Below are positions 30,955 to 39,064 of a stretch of 64,000 bases of DNA, one piece after another. This DNA is from Streptomyces sp. NBC_00414 (GTDB lineage: Bacteria > Actinomycetota > Actinomycetes > Streptomycetales > Streptomycetaceae): positions 6,076,001 through 6,140,000 of the forward strand of contig NZ_CP107935.1 in NCBI RefSeq assembly GCF_036038375.1. The letters run 5' to 3'. Under the pieces are notes generated by a model that was not told the DNA's origin, did no database searches, and worked only from the letters and a program-made list of their open reading frames with translations. A program made the translations under genes and the position numbers. The first letter of the stretch is position 1. Each line of letters opens with the position of its first letter.

Positions 30955-31326
30955 GTGGGCGGTAACAAAGAAATGCCGGATGAAGGCGTGACTCCTGAAA
31001 TCGATCTGGATGAGATCGAAGAACTGTGCTCTGTGGCGACGCCAGGGCCATGGTTCGTCAGGAGCCTTGATGACGATTACGCCATGAATCTCGTCGCAGT
31101 CAGCACCGTCGAGGATACCGGGCGAGGGGAAAGGTGGCCTGATTTCGATCACAAGGAGCTGATTGCCGCGACGCTGGTGCAGCATCCGCGCTACGTGGAC
31201 TGTGCAGACGGTCGCTGGGATGAAAACGCCGCCTTCATCGCGATGGCGCGAGAGGCCGTGCCCAGCCTTGTGCTGGAGATCAGACGCCTTCGACGGCTCC
31301 TCTCCGCTGCCGAGGCGCGCGACTAG
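30955..31326 (+). CDS. ATPGPW-type small protein, possible orphan immunity gene
   Basis: A 123-aa protein. IEELCSVATPGPWFVRSLDD followed by DENAAFIAMAREAVPSLVLE and a terminal helix is the pattern of a widespread phage/actinobacterial family (LC-x-x-ATPGPW ... NAAFIA-AR). Function unknown. GTG 30955 is favoured by GGGAG at 30940-30944; ATG 30973 is an alternative. Lying directly behind an eroded Rhs toxin, it may be the surviving immunity gene. It is the last gene before the S10 leader. Confidence 0.65.
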   Translation: MGGNKEMPDEGVTPEIDLDEIEELCSVATPGPWFVRSLDDDYAMNLVAVSTVEDTGRGERWPDFDHKELIAATLVQHPRYVDCADGRWDENAAFIAMAREAVPSLVLEIRRLRRLLSAAEARD

Positions 31327-31894
31327 GGCTCGTGATGTCCCGGAGGCCGCCGACGCGGGCGCCGCGTCCCCGCGTCCCGAGGAAGTCTTTGTCCCACGCG
31401 TGAGGCGTCGGCGGAGGCCGAGAGTGCCGAGCCAGGGGGCGGGGTGGCGGGTCCGGTCGGTCCGTCGTGTCGGACCCGTGTTTGACCCGCGCCCCCCCAG
31501 GGGTATCCTCTCCGGCTCGATTCGCCAGGCCCGTGCCCCGTATGGCAGACTGTCGGGGTTGCTCGGTTGAGTGCCGATGCTGCGCGCCTCCCGCCGGGAG
31601 GACCGGAAGCGAGTCCCACAGTACTCGTCGCCCCAACTGCCCCAGGGCAGCGCTGGAGCGGACGTACGGGAATCTTCCGGGAAGTGTCAGCGGGGCGCAG
31701 ACCAGGCGCCCGGTGGGTGTTCGGCCCCCGGTTCCGCGGTCGTCTTTGGGATGGGCCGTGTCCCTGGCAGGGAAATCCGATGGTGGATATCTCTGCGGTG
31801 AGGACGCGACACACCCGACCGCGTGGGTCGGAGGCGGGGACGCGAACCCCCGGGTTGCAGAGCGTTTCACTAGACAAAGGACTACTGAGTAGCC
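31327..31894 (+). promoter_or_regulatory. S10 operon promoter and long structured leader
   Basis: A 568-nt gene-free stretch. The promoter is TTGACC (31482-31487), a 16-nt spacer, and TATCCT (31504-31509), predicting a leader of about 380 nt. The leader carries the 25-nt hairpin element (31807-31831) shared with rpsL. AAAGGA near 31876 is a somewhat distant ribosome site. The long leader suggests regulation of the whole S10 string, perhaps by a ribosomal protein. Confidence 0.75.
31807..31831 (+). promoter_or_regulatory. Conserved leader hairpin element of rpsJ
   Basis: Identical over 25 nt to 13919-13943 before rpsL, with the hairpin CCGACC-GCGTG-GGTCGG. It lies 63 nt before the rpsJ start. 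Sequences on either side differ between the two operons, so the element itself appears to be conserved. Confidence 0.6.
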
Positions 31895-32203
31895 ATGGCG
31901 GGACAGAAGATCCGCATCCGGCTCAAGGCCTACGACCACGAGGTCATCGATTCGTCGGCGAAGAAGATCGTCGAGACGGTGACGCGCACTGGTGCGTCGG
32001 TCGCGGGCCCGGTGCCGCTGCCCACTGAGAAGAACGTGTACTGCGTCATCAAGTCGCCGCACAAGTACAAGGACTCGCGCGAGCACTTCGAGATGCGCAC
32101 GCACAAGCGCCTGATCGACATTCTCGACCCGACCCCCAAGACCGTTGACTCTTTGATGCGACTCGACCTCCCGGCCGGTGTCGACATCGAGATCAAGCTC
32201 TAA
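31895..32203 (+). CDS. rpsJ: 30S ribosomal protein S10
   Basis: S10 (102 aa) is a late-assembling 30S head protein and NusE partner of NusB/NusG in antitermination. Complete, with IRIRLKAYDHEVIDSSAKKI and the HKRLIDILDPTPKTVDSLMR loop region. First gene of a long ribosomal string; the leader in front is about 380 nt. rplC begins 17 nt after the stop. Confidence 0.99.
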   Translation: MAGQKIRIRLKAYDHEVIDSSAKKIVETVTRTGASVAGPVPLPTEKNVYCVIKSPHKYKDSREHFEMRTHKRLIDILDPTPKTVDSLMRLDLPAGVDIEIKL

Positions 32204-32219
32204 GGGATGTGGTCTGAGA

Positions 32220-32864
32220 ATGGCTAAGCAGATCAAGGGCATCCTGGGCGAGAAGCTCGGCATGACGCAGGTGTGGGACGAGAACAACCGTGTTGTTCCG
32301 GTCACCGTCGTCAAGGCCAGCCCCAATGTCGTGACCCAGGTCCGTACGAACGCTGTCGACGGCTACGAGTCGGTCCAGATCGCCTTCGGCGAGATCGACC
32401 CGCGCAAGGTGAACAAGCCCCTCAAGGGTCACTTCGCCAAGGCCGACGTCACCCCCCGCCGTCACCTCGTCGAGATCCGTACCGCTGACGCCAGCGAGTA
32501 CGTCCTCGGCCAGGAGATCACCGCTGAGACCTTCGAGTCCGGCGTCAAGGTGGACGTGACCGGCACGAGCAAGGGCAAGGGCTTCGCCGGTGTCATGAAG
32601 CGTCACAACTTCCATGGCCTCGGCGCCGGACACGGCGTCCAGCGCAAGCACCGCTCTCCCGGCTCCATCGGTGGCTGTGCCACCCCCGGCCGTGTCTTCA
32701 AGGGCATGCGCATGGCGGGCCGCATGGGTCACGAGCGGGTCACCACCCAGAACCTGACCGTCCACGCCGTTGACGCGGAGAAGGGACTGCTCCTCATCAA
32801 GGGCGCCGTCCCCGGTCCGAACGGCGGCCTCGTCCTGGTCCGCACCGCCGCCAAGGGGGCCTGA
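32220..32864 (+). CDS. rplC: 50S ribosomal protein L3
   Basis: L3 (214 aa) helps start 50S assembly near the peptidyl-transferase centre. MAKQIKGILGEKLGMTQVWD at the N-terminus and the central GAGHGVQRKHRSPGSIGG loop are typical. ATG 32220 is used rather than upstream frame because the family begins there. It is followed by rplD after 7 nt. Confidence 0.99.
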   Translation: MAKQIKGILGEKLGMTQVWDENNRVVPVTVVKASPNVVTQVRTNAVDGYESVQIAFGEIDPRKVNKPLKGHFAKADVTPRRHLVEIRTADASEYVLGQEITAETFESGVKVDVTGTSKGKGFAGVMKRHNFHGLGAGHGVQRKHRSPGSIGGCATPGRVFKGMRMAGRMGHERVTTQNLTVHAVDAEKGLLLIKGAVPGPNGGLVLVRTAAKGA

Positions 32865-32871
32865 GGTAACG

Positions 32872-33528
32872 ATGAGCACTGTTGACATCATTTCGCCGGC
32901 AGGCGACAAGACCGGGACGGTCGAGCTCCCCGCGGAGATCTTCGACGTCGAGAAGATCAGCATTCCGCTGCTTCACCAGGTCGTAGTCGCCCAGCTGGCC
33001 GCTGCCCGCCAGGGCACGCACAAGACCAAGACGCGCGCCGAGGTTCGTGGTGGCGGTAGGAAGCCCTACCGTCAGAAGGGCACCGGCCGTGCGCGCCAGG
33101 GCTCTACCCGCGCCCCGCAGTTCGTCGGCGGTGGCGTCGTCCACGGCCCGCAGCCGCGTGACTACTCGCAGCGGACCCCGAAGAAGATGAAGGCCGCGGC
33201 CCTGCGCCACGCCCTCACCGACCGGGCCCGCAACGCTCGTATCCACGTCGTCTCCGGCGTGATCGAGGGCGACACCCCCTCCACCAAGGCCGCGAAGGTT
33301 CTGATCGGCAAGATCTCGGAGCGCAAGAACGTGCTCCTGGTCATCGATCGTGCCGACGAGGCCGCGCTGCTCTCCGCGCGCAACCTGCCCCAGGTCCACA
33401 TCCTGGAGCCGGGCCAGCTGAACACGTACGACGTTCTCGTCTCGGACGACGTGGTCTTCACCCAGGCCGCTTTCGAGTCCTTCGTGTCTGGCCCCCAGGC
33501 CGCTGACACCGAAGGGAGCGAAGCCTGA
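32872..33528 (+). CDS. rplD: 50S ribosomal protein L4
   Basis: L4 (218 aa) lines the exit tunnel, and in E. coli represses the S10 operon. The extended loop GGGRKPYRQKGTGRARQGST (about residues 58-77) and RDYSQRTPKKMKAAALRHAL are intact. The ATG at 32872 gives the usual STVDIISPAG start. The stop overlaps rplW by 1 nt (TGATG). Confidence 0.99.
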   Translation: MSTVDIISPAGDKTGTVELPAEIFDVEKISIPLLHQVVVAQLAAARQGTHKTKTRAEVRGGGRKPYRQKGTGRARQGSTRAPQFVGGGVVHGPQPRDYSQRTPKKMKAAALRHALTDRARNARIHVVSGVIEGDTPSTKAAKVLIGKISERKNVLLVIDRADEAALLSARNLPQVHILEPGQLNTYDVLVSDDVVFTQAAFESFVSGPQAADTEGSEA

Positions 33529-33944
33529 TGGCTACGCGTCACCCGAGCATTGCCCCCAAGGCGGCCAAGGTCGCCAAGGCCGCGCGCATCGCCAAGGCGA
33601 AGCGCCACGAGGCCGAGGGCAAGAACACTGTCGAGACGCCGCTGAGCAAGAGCTTCACGGATCCCCGTGACGTCCTCATCAAGCCGGTCGTCTCCGAGAA
33701 GAGCTACGCGCTGCTCGACGAGGGCAAGTACACCTTCGTCGTCGCGCCGGGCGCCAACAAGACCCAGATCAAGCAGGCCGTCCAGGCGGTCTTCTCGGTC
33801 AAGGTCACCGGGGTCAACACGATCAACCGCCAGGGAAAGCGCAAGCGGACCAAGAGCGGTTTCGGCAAGCGTGCTGACACCAAGCGCGCCATCGTGACCC
33901 TCGCTGAGGGCGACCGTATCGACATCTTCGGCCAGGCCTCCTAA
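33528..33944 (+). CDS. rplW: 50S ribosomal protein L23 with basic N-terminal extension
   Basis: L23 (138 aa) sits at the tunnel exit and docks SRP and trigger factor. The core begins near residue 46 (DPRDVLIKPVVSEKSYALLD) and ends RIDIFGQAS. About 40 extra N-terminal residues rich in Ala and Lys (AAKVAKAARIAKAKRH) are an actinobacterial feature. Start overlaps the rplD stop by 1 nt. Confidence 0.98.
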   Translation: MATRHPSIAPKAAKVAKAARIAKAKRHEAEGKNTVETPLSKSFTDPRDVLIKPVVSEKSYALLDEGKYTFVVAPGANKTQIKQAVQAVFSVKVTGVNTINRQGKRKRTKSGFGKRADTKRAIVTLAEGDRIDIFGQAS

Positions 33945-33983
33945 CGGAGCGCCCTGGTCCGAATATCGGACGAGGACTGAGAA

Positions 33984-34820
33984 ATGGGAATCCGCAAGTA
34001 CAAGCCGACTACGCCGGGCCGTCGTGGCTCCAGCGTCGCCGACTTCGTCGAGGTCACGCGGTCCACGCCGGAGAAGTCGCTGGTCCGCCCGCTGCACAGC
34101 AAGGGCGGCCGTAACAACGCCGGTCGTGTGACCGTTCGCCACCAGGGTGGCGGACACAAGCGCGCCTACCGAGTGATCGACTTCCGTCGGCACGACAAGG
34201 ACGGCGTGCCGGCGAAGGTCGCGCACATCGAATACGACCCCAACCGCACCGCGCGTATCGCGCTGCTTCACTACGCGGACGGCGAGAAGCGCTACATCCT
34301 CGCCCCCCGCAACCTGTCGCAGGGCGACCGTGTCGAGAACGGTCCCGGGTCCGACATCAAGCCGGGCAACAACCTGGCCCTCCGCAACATCCCGGTCGGT
34401 ACCACGATCCACGCGATCGAGCTCCGTCCCGGTGGCGGTGCCAAGTTCGCCCGCTCCGCCGGCGCGTCCGTGCAGCTGCTCGCGAAGGAGGGCCAGATGG
34501 CCCACCTGCGCATGCCGTCCGGAGAGATCCGCCTGGTCGACGTGCGCTGCCGCGCCACCGTCGGCGAGGTCGGTAACGCCGAGCAGTCGAACATCAACTG
34601 GGGCAAGGCCGGCCGCAAGCGCTGGCTGGGCGTCCGCCCGACCGTTCGCGGTGTGGCGATGAACCCGGTTGACCACCCGCACGGTGGTGGTGAAGGCAAG
34701 ACCTCCGGTGGACGTCACCCGGTCTCGCCGTGGGGTCAGAAGGAGGGTCGTACTCGTTCGCCGAAGAAGGCATCGAACAAGTACATCGTCCGCCGCCGCA
34801 AGACGAACAAGAAGCGCTAG
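33984..34820 (+). CDS. rplB: 50S ribosomal protein L2
   Basis: L2 (278 aa) is needed for subunit joining and peptidyl-transferase activity. It has GGGHKRAYRVIDFRR, the conserved VAMNPVDHPHGGGEG loop with the essential histidine, and a basic tail (RRRKTNKKR). It lies 39 nt after rplW and 12 nt before rpsS. Confidence 0.99.
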   Translation: MGIRKYKPTTPGRRGSSVADFVEVTRSTPEKSLVRPLHSKGGRNNAGRVTVRHQGGGHKRAYRVIDFRRHDKDGVPAKVAHIEYDPNRTARIALLHYADGEKRYILAPRNLSQGDRVENGPGSDIKPGNNLALRNIPVGTTIHAIELRPGGGAKFARSAGASVQLLAKEGQMAHLRMPSGEIRLVDVRCRATVGEVGNAEQSNINWGKAGRKRWLGVRPTVRGVAMNPVDHPHGGGEGKTSGGRHPVSPWGQKEGRTRSPKKASNKYIVRRRKTNKKR

Positions 34821-34832
34821 GAGCGGGTTTAG

Positions 34833-35114
34833 ATGCCGCGCAGTCTCAAGAAGGGGCCCTTCGTCGACGACCACCTGATCAAGAAGGTGGACGTACAGAA
34901 CGAAGCCGGTTCCAAGAACGTCATCAAGACCTGGTCCCGTCGCTCGATGATCATCCCGGCCATGCTCGGCCACACGATCGCGGTGCACAACGGCAAGACC
35001 CACATTCCGGTGTTTGTCACCGAGTCGATGGTCGGCCACAAGCTCGGCGAGTTCTCGCCGACGCGCACCTTCCGGGGTCACGTCAAGGACGACCGGAAGT
35101 CGAAGCGCCGCTAA
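34833..35114 (+). CDS. rpsS: 30S ribosomal protein S19
   Basis: S19 (93 aa) is in the 30S head and forms intersubunit bridge B1a. PRSLKKGPFVDDHLIKKV at the N-terminus and HKLGEFSPTRTFRGH near the C-terminus are diagnostic. A GGAG site lies before the start. rplV begins 41 nt after its stop. Confidence 0.99.
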   Translation: MPRSLKKGPFVDDHLIKKVDVQNEAGSKNVIKTWSRRSMIIPAMLGHTIAVHNGKTHIPVFVTESMVGHKLGEFSPTRTFRGHVKDDRKSKRR

Positions 35115-35155
35115 CGCGGGGTGGAATGACCATGACAGACACTGGAAGGACAACC

Positions 35156-35503
35156 ATGGAAGCCAGGGCCCAGGCGCGGTACATCCGCGTTACGCCCATG
35201 AAGGCCCGCCGTGTGGTGGACCTTATCCGTGGCATGGATGCCACGGAGGCTCAGGCGGTCCTGCGTTTCGCCCCGCAGGCCGCGAGCGTGCCGGTAGGCA
35301 AGGTGCTTGACAGCGCCATTGCCAACGCCGCACACAACTACGACCACACCGACGCCGACAGCCTCGTCATCTCCGAGGCGTATGTCGACGAGGGTCCGAC
35401 CCTGAAGCGGTTCCGTCCGCGCGCCCAGGGCCGCGCCTACCGGATCCGCAAGCGGACCAGCCACATCACCGTGGTCGTCAGCAGCAAGGAAGGAACCCGG
35501 TAA
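35156..35503 (+). CDS. rplV: 50S ribosomal protein L22
   Basis: L22 (115 aa) forms part of the exit-tunnel wall and the macrolide region. Complete (ARYIRVTPMKARRVVDLIRG; loop GPTLKRFRPRAQGRAYRI). ATG 35156 is chosen because GGAAGGA (35144-35150) lies upstream and the family begins MEARAQARYIRV. An in-frame ATG at 35132 would add MTDTGRTT. Its stop overlaps rpsC by 1 nt. Confidence 0.97.
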   Translation: MEARAQARYIRVTPMKARRVVDLIRGMDATEAQAVLRFAPQAASVPVGKVLDSAIANAAHNYDHTDADSLVISEAYVDEGPTLKRFRPRAQGRAYRIRKRTSHITVVVSSKEGTR

Positions 35504-36354
35504 TGGGCCAGAAGGTTAACCCGCATGGGTTCCGGCTCGGCATCACCACGGACTTCAAGTCCCGTTGGTACGCCGACAAGCTGTACAAGGACTACGTCAA
35601 GGAAGACGTCGCCATCCGTCGGATGATGACGTCCGGCATGGAGCGCGCCGGCATCTCGAAGGTTGAGATCGAGCGCACCCGTGACCGCGTCCGTGTGGAC
35701 ATCCACACCGCGCGCCCGGGCATCGTCATCGGCCGTCGTGGCGCCGAGGCCGACCGCATCCGCGGTGACCTGGAGAAGCTGACCGGCAAGCAGGTCCAGC
35801 TGAACATCCTTGAGGTCAAGAGCCCGGAGACGGACGCTCAGCTGGTGGCCCAGGCCGTCGCCGAGCAGCTGTCCTCCCGCGTCTCCTTCCGTCGCGCCAT
35901 GCGTAAGAGCATGCAGGGCACGATGAAGGCCGGCGCCAAGGGCATCAAGATCCAGTGCGGTGGCCGTCTCGGCGGCGCCGAGATGTCCCGCTCGGAGTTC
36001 TACCGCGAGGGCCGTGTGCCCCTGCACACGCTCCGCGCGAACGTCGACTACGGCTTCTTCGAGGCCAAGACGACCTTCGGCCGTATCGGTGTGAAGGTCT
36101 GGATCTACAAGGGCGATGTCAAGAACATCGCCGAGGTCCGCGCCGAGAACGCCGCGGCCCGTGCGGGTAACCGCCCGGCCCGTGGTGGTGCCGGTGGCGG
36201 CGGCGACCGCCCGGCACGTGGCGGTCGTGGTGGCGAGCGTGGCGGCCGCGGCCGCAAGCCGCAGCAGCAGTCCGCGCCGGCAGCCGAGGCCCCCAAGGCC
36301 GACGCTCCCGCCGCCGCTGCCGCTCCGGCTGAGAGCACCGGAACGGAGGCCTGA
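35503..36354 (+). CDS. rpsC: 30S ribosomal protein S3 with Gly/Ala-rich tail
   Basis: S3 (283 aa) is at the mRNA entry tunnel. The KH domain (ARPGIVIGRRGAEADRIRGD) and RGGGLGG-like C-domain (KIQCGGRLGGAEMSRSEFY) are intact. From about residue 220 a Gly/Arg/Pro/Ala-rich tail of about 60 residues, with RGG repeats, is an actinobacterial extension. Starts by TAATG overlap with rplV. Confidence 0.98.
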   Translation: MGQKVNPHGFRLGITTDFKSRWYADKLYKDYVKEDVAIRRMMTSGMERAGISKVEIERTRDRVRVDIHTARPGIVIGRRGAEADRIRGDLEKLTGKQVQLNILEVKSPETDAQLVAQAVAEQLSSRVSFRRAMRKSMQGTMKAGAKGIKIQCGGRLGGAEMSRSEFYREGRVPLHTLRANVDYGFFEAKTTFGRIGVKVWIYKGDVKNIAEVRAENAAARAGNRPARGGAGGGGDRPARGGRGGERGGRGRKPQQQSAPAAEAPKADAPAAAAAPAESTGTEA

Positions 36355-36359
36355 CCGAA

Positions 36360-36779
36360 ATGCTGATCCCTCGTAGGGTCAAGCACCGCAAGCAGCACCA
36401 CCCGAAGCGCCGCGGTCAGGCCAAGGGCGGTACGGCAGTCTCGTTCGGCGAGTACGGCATTCAGGCCCTCACGCCGGCGTACGTGACGAACCGCCAGATC
36501 GAGGCGGCTCGTATCGCGATGACCCGCCACATCAAGCGTGGCGGCAAGGTCTGGATCAACATCTACCCGGACCGCCCGCTGACCAAGAAGCCTGCCGAGA
36601 CCCGCATGGGTTCCGGTAAGGGTTCGCCCGAGTGGTGGGTCGCGAACGTGCACCCGGGCCGGGTCATGTTCGAACTGTCCTACCCCAACGAGAAGATCGC
36701 CCGTGAGGCCCTCACTCGCGCAGCCCACAAGCTGCCGATGAAGTGCCGGATCGTCAAGCGCGAGGCAGGTGAAGCGTGA
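36360..36779 (+). CDS. rplP: 50S ribosomal protein L16
   Basis: L16 (139 aa) lies near the A-site tRNA and 5S rRNA. MLIPRRVKHRKQHHPKRRGQ and RMGSGKGSPEWWVANVHPGR are family signatures. It is 5 nt after rpsC and overlaps rpmC by 1 nt (TGATG). Confidence 0.99.
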   Translation: MLIPRRVKHRKQHHPKRRGQAKGGTAVSFGEYGIQALTPAYVTNRQIEAARIAMTRHIKRGGKVWINIYPDRPLTKKPAETRMGSGKGSPEWWVANVHPGRVMFELSYPNEKIAREALTRAAHKLPMKCRIVKREAGEA

Positions 36780-37003
36780 TGTCGGCCGGTACCAAGGCGT
36801 CCGAGCTGCGCGAACTGGGTGACGAGGAGCTTCTTGCGAAGCTTCGCGAAGCCAAGGAAGAGCTGTTCAACCTCCGCTTCCAGGCGGCGACCGGTCAGCT
36901 CGAAAACCACGGGCGGCTCAAGGCCGTCCGCAAGGACATCGCGCGGATCTACACCCTGATGCGTGAGCGCGAGCTGGGCATCGAGACGGTGGAGAGCGCA
37001 TGA
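36779..37003 (+). CDS. rpmC: 50S ribosomal protein L29
   Basis: L29 (74 aa) sits by the tunnel exit next to L23. Family helix pair KASELRELGDEELLAKLREA and LFNLRFQAATGQLENHGRLK. The ATG at 36779 (MSAGTKASEL) is preferred over the GTG 3 nt upstream, as in other streptomycetes. Overlaps rpsQ by 4 nt. Confidence 0.97.
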   Translation: MSAGTKASELRELGDEELLAKLREAKEELFNLRFQAATGQLENHGRLKAVRKDIARIYTLMRERELGIETVESA

Positions 37004-37287
37004 GCGAGAACAACGTGACCGAAGAGACCAAGACGAGCCGCGGCTTCCGCAAGACCCGTGAGGGTCTGGTCGTCAGCGACAAGATGGACAAGACCGTCGT
37101 CGTCGCTGTCGAGGACCGCGTCAAGCACGCGCTGTACGGCAAGGTCATCCGCCGTACGAACAAGCTGAAGGCTCACGACGAGCAGAACGCCGCGGGCGTC
37201 GGCGACCGGGTTGTCATCATGGAGACCCGTCCGCTGTCCGCGACGAAGCGCTGGCGCATCGTCGAGATCCTCGAAAAGGCCAAGTAA
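37000..37287 (+). CDS. rpsQ: 30S ribosomal protein S17
   Basis: S17 (95 aa) is a primary 16S binder. SDKMDKTVVVAVEDRVKHAL and VGDRVVIMETRPLSATKRWR are typical; the N-terminus has about 10 extra residues. Starts by ATGA overlap with rpmC. A 99-nt gap with two hairpins follows. Confidence 0.99.
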   Translation: MSENNVTEETKTSRGFRKTREGLVVSDKMDKTVVVAVEDRVKHALYGKVIRRTNKLKAHDEQNAAGVGDRVVIMETRPLSATKRWRIVEILEKAK

Positions 37288-37289
37288 GT

Positions 37290-37357
37290 ACCTGAGGGGT
37301 TTCCCTCAGGTTGGTTCCGCCAGGCTCGGCAGGGGTTTCCGTGAAGGAGCCCCTGCC
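37290..37357 (+). promoter_or_regulatory. Two hairpins at the S10-spc boundary
   Basis: ACCTGAGGG/CCCTCAGGT (37290-37298 with 37303-37311) and GGCAGGGG/CCCCTGCC (37328-37335 with 37350-37357) lie in the 99-nt gap between rpsQ and rplN, where many bacteria divide the S10 and spc operons. No T tract follows, so RNA stability or translation control is likelier than termination. Confidence 0.55.
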
Positions 37358-37386
37358 GGGAACCGGCAGACAATCAGGAGATAGAC

Positions 37387-37755
37387 GTGATCCAGCAGGA
37401 GTCGCGACTGCGTGTCGCCGACAACACTGGTGCGAAGGAAATCCTTTGCATCCGTGTGCTCGGTGGCTCCGGTCGCCGCTACGCGGGCATCGGTGACGTC
37501 ATCGTCGCCACCGTCAAGGACGCGATCCCCGGCGGCAATGTGAAGAAGGGTGACGTCATCAAGGCGGTCATCGTTCGCACCGTCAAGGAGCGTCGTCGTC
37601 CGGACGGCTCGTACATCCGTTTCGACGAGAACGCCGCCGTCATTCTGAAGAACGACGGCGACCCTCGCGGCACCCGTATCTTCGGCCCTGTCGGCCGTGA
37701 GCTGCGCGAGAAGAAGTTCATGAAGATCATCTCGCTCGCGCCGGAGGTGCTGTAA
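37387..37755 (+). CDS. rplN: 50S ribosomal protein L14
   Basis: L14 (122 aa) forms intersubunit bridges. IQQESRLRVADNTGAKEILC and the C-terminal RELREKKFMKIISLAPEVL are diagnostic. GTG 37387 follows AGGAG at 37376-37380. First gene of the spc part; rplX follows after 2 nt. Confidence 0.99.
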   Translation: MIQQESRLRVADNTGAKEILCIRVLGGSGRRYAGIGDVIVATVKDAIPGGNVKKGDVIKAVIVRTVKERRRPDGSYIRFDENAAVILKNDGDPRGTRIFGPVGRELREKKFMKIISLAPEVL

Positions 37756-37757
37756 GC

Positions 37758-38081
37758 ATGAAGATCAAGAAGGGCGACCTGGTTCAGGTCATCACCGGTA
37801 AGGACAAGGGCAAGCAGGGCAAGGTCATTGCCGCTTACCCGCGCGACGAGCGCGTCCTGGTCGAGGGTGTCAACCGGGTCAAGAAGCACACGAAGGCCGG
37901 TCCCACCGCTCGCGGTTCGCAGGCCGGTGGCATCGTCACGACCGAGGCGCCCGTCCACGTCTCCAACGTCCAGCTGGTCGTTGAGAAGGACGGCAACAAG
38001 GTCGTCACGCGCGTCGGTTTCCGCTTCGACGACGAGGGCAACAAGATCCGCGTTGCCAAGCGGACGGGTGAGGACATCTGA
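37758..38081 (+). CDS. rplX: 50S ribosomal protein L24
   Basis: L24 (107 aa) is an assembly initiator near the tunnel exit, with an N-terminal KOW motif (KKGDLVQVITGKDKGKQGKV). C-terminal RVGFRFDDEGNKIRVAKRTG is typical. Its stop overlaps rplE by 1 nt. Confidence 0.99.
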   Translation: MKIKKGDLVQVITGKDKGKQGKVIAAYPRDERVLVEGVNRVKKHTKAGPTARGSQAGGIVTTEAPVHVSNVQLVVEKDGNKVVTRVGFRFDDEGNKIRVAKRTGEDI

Positions 38082-38638
38082 TGGCTACCACCACCATTCC
38101 GCGTCTCAAGACGAAGTACCGCGAGGAGATCGCGGGCAAGCTGCAGGAAGAGTTCTCGTACGAGAACGTCATGCAGACCCCGGGACTCGTCAAGATCGTG
38201 GTCAACATGGGTGTGGGCGACGCCGCCCGCGACTCCAAGCTGATCGAGGGCGCCATCCGCGACCTCACCACGATCACCGGTCAGAAGCCGGCCGTCACCA
38301 AGGCCCGCAAGTCCATCGCGCAGTTCAAGCTGCGTGAGGGTCAGCCGATCGGCGCCCACGTCACACTTCGTGGCGACCGCATGTGGGAGTTCCTGGACCG
38401 CACCCTGTCGCTCGCGCTTCCGCGCATCCGCGACTTCCGTGGTCTGTCTCCCAAGCAGTTCGACGGTCGTGGCAACTACACCTTCGGTCTCACCGAGCAG
38501 GTCATGTTCCACGAGATCGACCAGGACAAGATCGACCGCGTCCGGGGTATGGACATCACCGTGGTCACCACGGCGACCAACGACGCCGAAGGCCGTGCCC
38601 TTCTCCGTCACCTCGGCTTCCCCTTCAAGGAGGCGTAA
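38081..38638 (+). CDS. rplE: 50S ribosomal protein L5
   Basis: L5 (185 aa) binds 5S rRNA and contacts P-site tRNA. VKIVVNMGVGDAARDSKLIE, KARKSIAQFKLREGQPIG and RIRDFRGLSPKQFDGRGNYT are family blocks. Overlaps rplX by 1 nt and is followed by rpsN after 5 nt. Confidence 0.99.
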   Translation: MATTTIPRLKTKYREEIAGKLQEEFSYENVMQTPGLVKIVVNMGVGDAARDSKLIEGAIRDLTTITGQKPAVTKARKSIAQFKLREGQPIGAHVTLRGDRMWEFLDRTLSLALPRIRDFRGLSPKQFDGRGNYTFGLTEQVMFHEIDQDKIDRVRGMDITVVTTATNDAEGRALLRHLGFPFKEA

Positions 38639-38643
38639 GCGAG

Positions 38644-38829
38644 ATGGCGAAGAAGGCTCTGATTGCCAAGGCTGCTCGTAAGCCCAAGTTCGGTGTGCGT
38701 GGCTACACCCGTTGCCAGCGCTGCGGCCGCCCGCACTCCGTGTACCGCAAGTTCGGCCTCTGCCGCGTGTGCCTTCGTGAGATGGCTCACCGTGGAGAGC
38801 TCCCGGGCGTGACCAAGAGCTCCTGGTAG
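38644..38829 (+). CDS. rpsN: 30S ribosomal protein S14, zinc-binding type
   Basis: A 61-aa S14 of the type-Z (zinc) class. CQRCGRPHSVYRKFGLCRVC holds four cysteines (two C-x2-C pairs). Streptomycetes often also encode a longer zinc-independent paralogue under zinc repressor control; this one is the operon copy. The ATG at 38644 follows GGAGG in the end of rplE. Confidence 0.98.
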   Translation: MAKKALIAKAARKPKFGVRGYTRCQRCGRPHSVYRKFGLCRVCLREMAHRGELPGVTKSSW

Positions 38830-39064
38830 TCCCCTACTCGGGACGACCCGGACGCTCTCGGTAAGCAGTGGGCTGGCAGAGGCCCTCCCCTCCATGGCTT
38901 AGGCTAGGAGGGTTGGGCGTCTGCCGCCCGAACGCAGGTGGGTACAGCCCACTAGTTAACGCTTACTACGCCGTAGGTCCCCGCACCGCACCCGTCCTGC
39001 CACTGAGTGGGGAGAGGGATGGCGCATACAGGAAACCCCGGCGAGAGAGGCCGAAGGCCAATTC
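38830..39064 (+). promoter_or_regulatory. rpsN-rpsH leader region
   Basis: A 235-nt gap inside the spc string, longer than its neighbours. TAGGCT near 38900 could be a -10, without a clear -35. S8 is a known repressor of spc translation in E. coli, and this is the natural place for an S8-responsive structure, but no fold was confirmed by eye. Confidence 0.35.
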
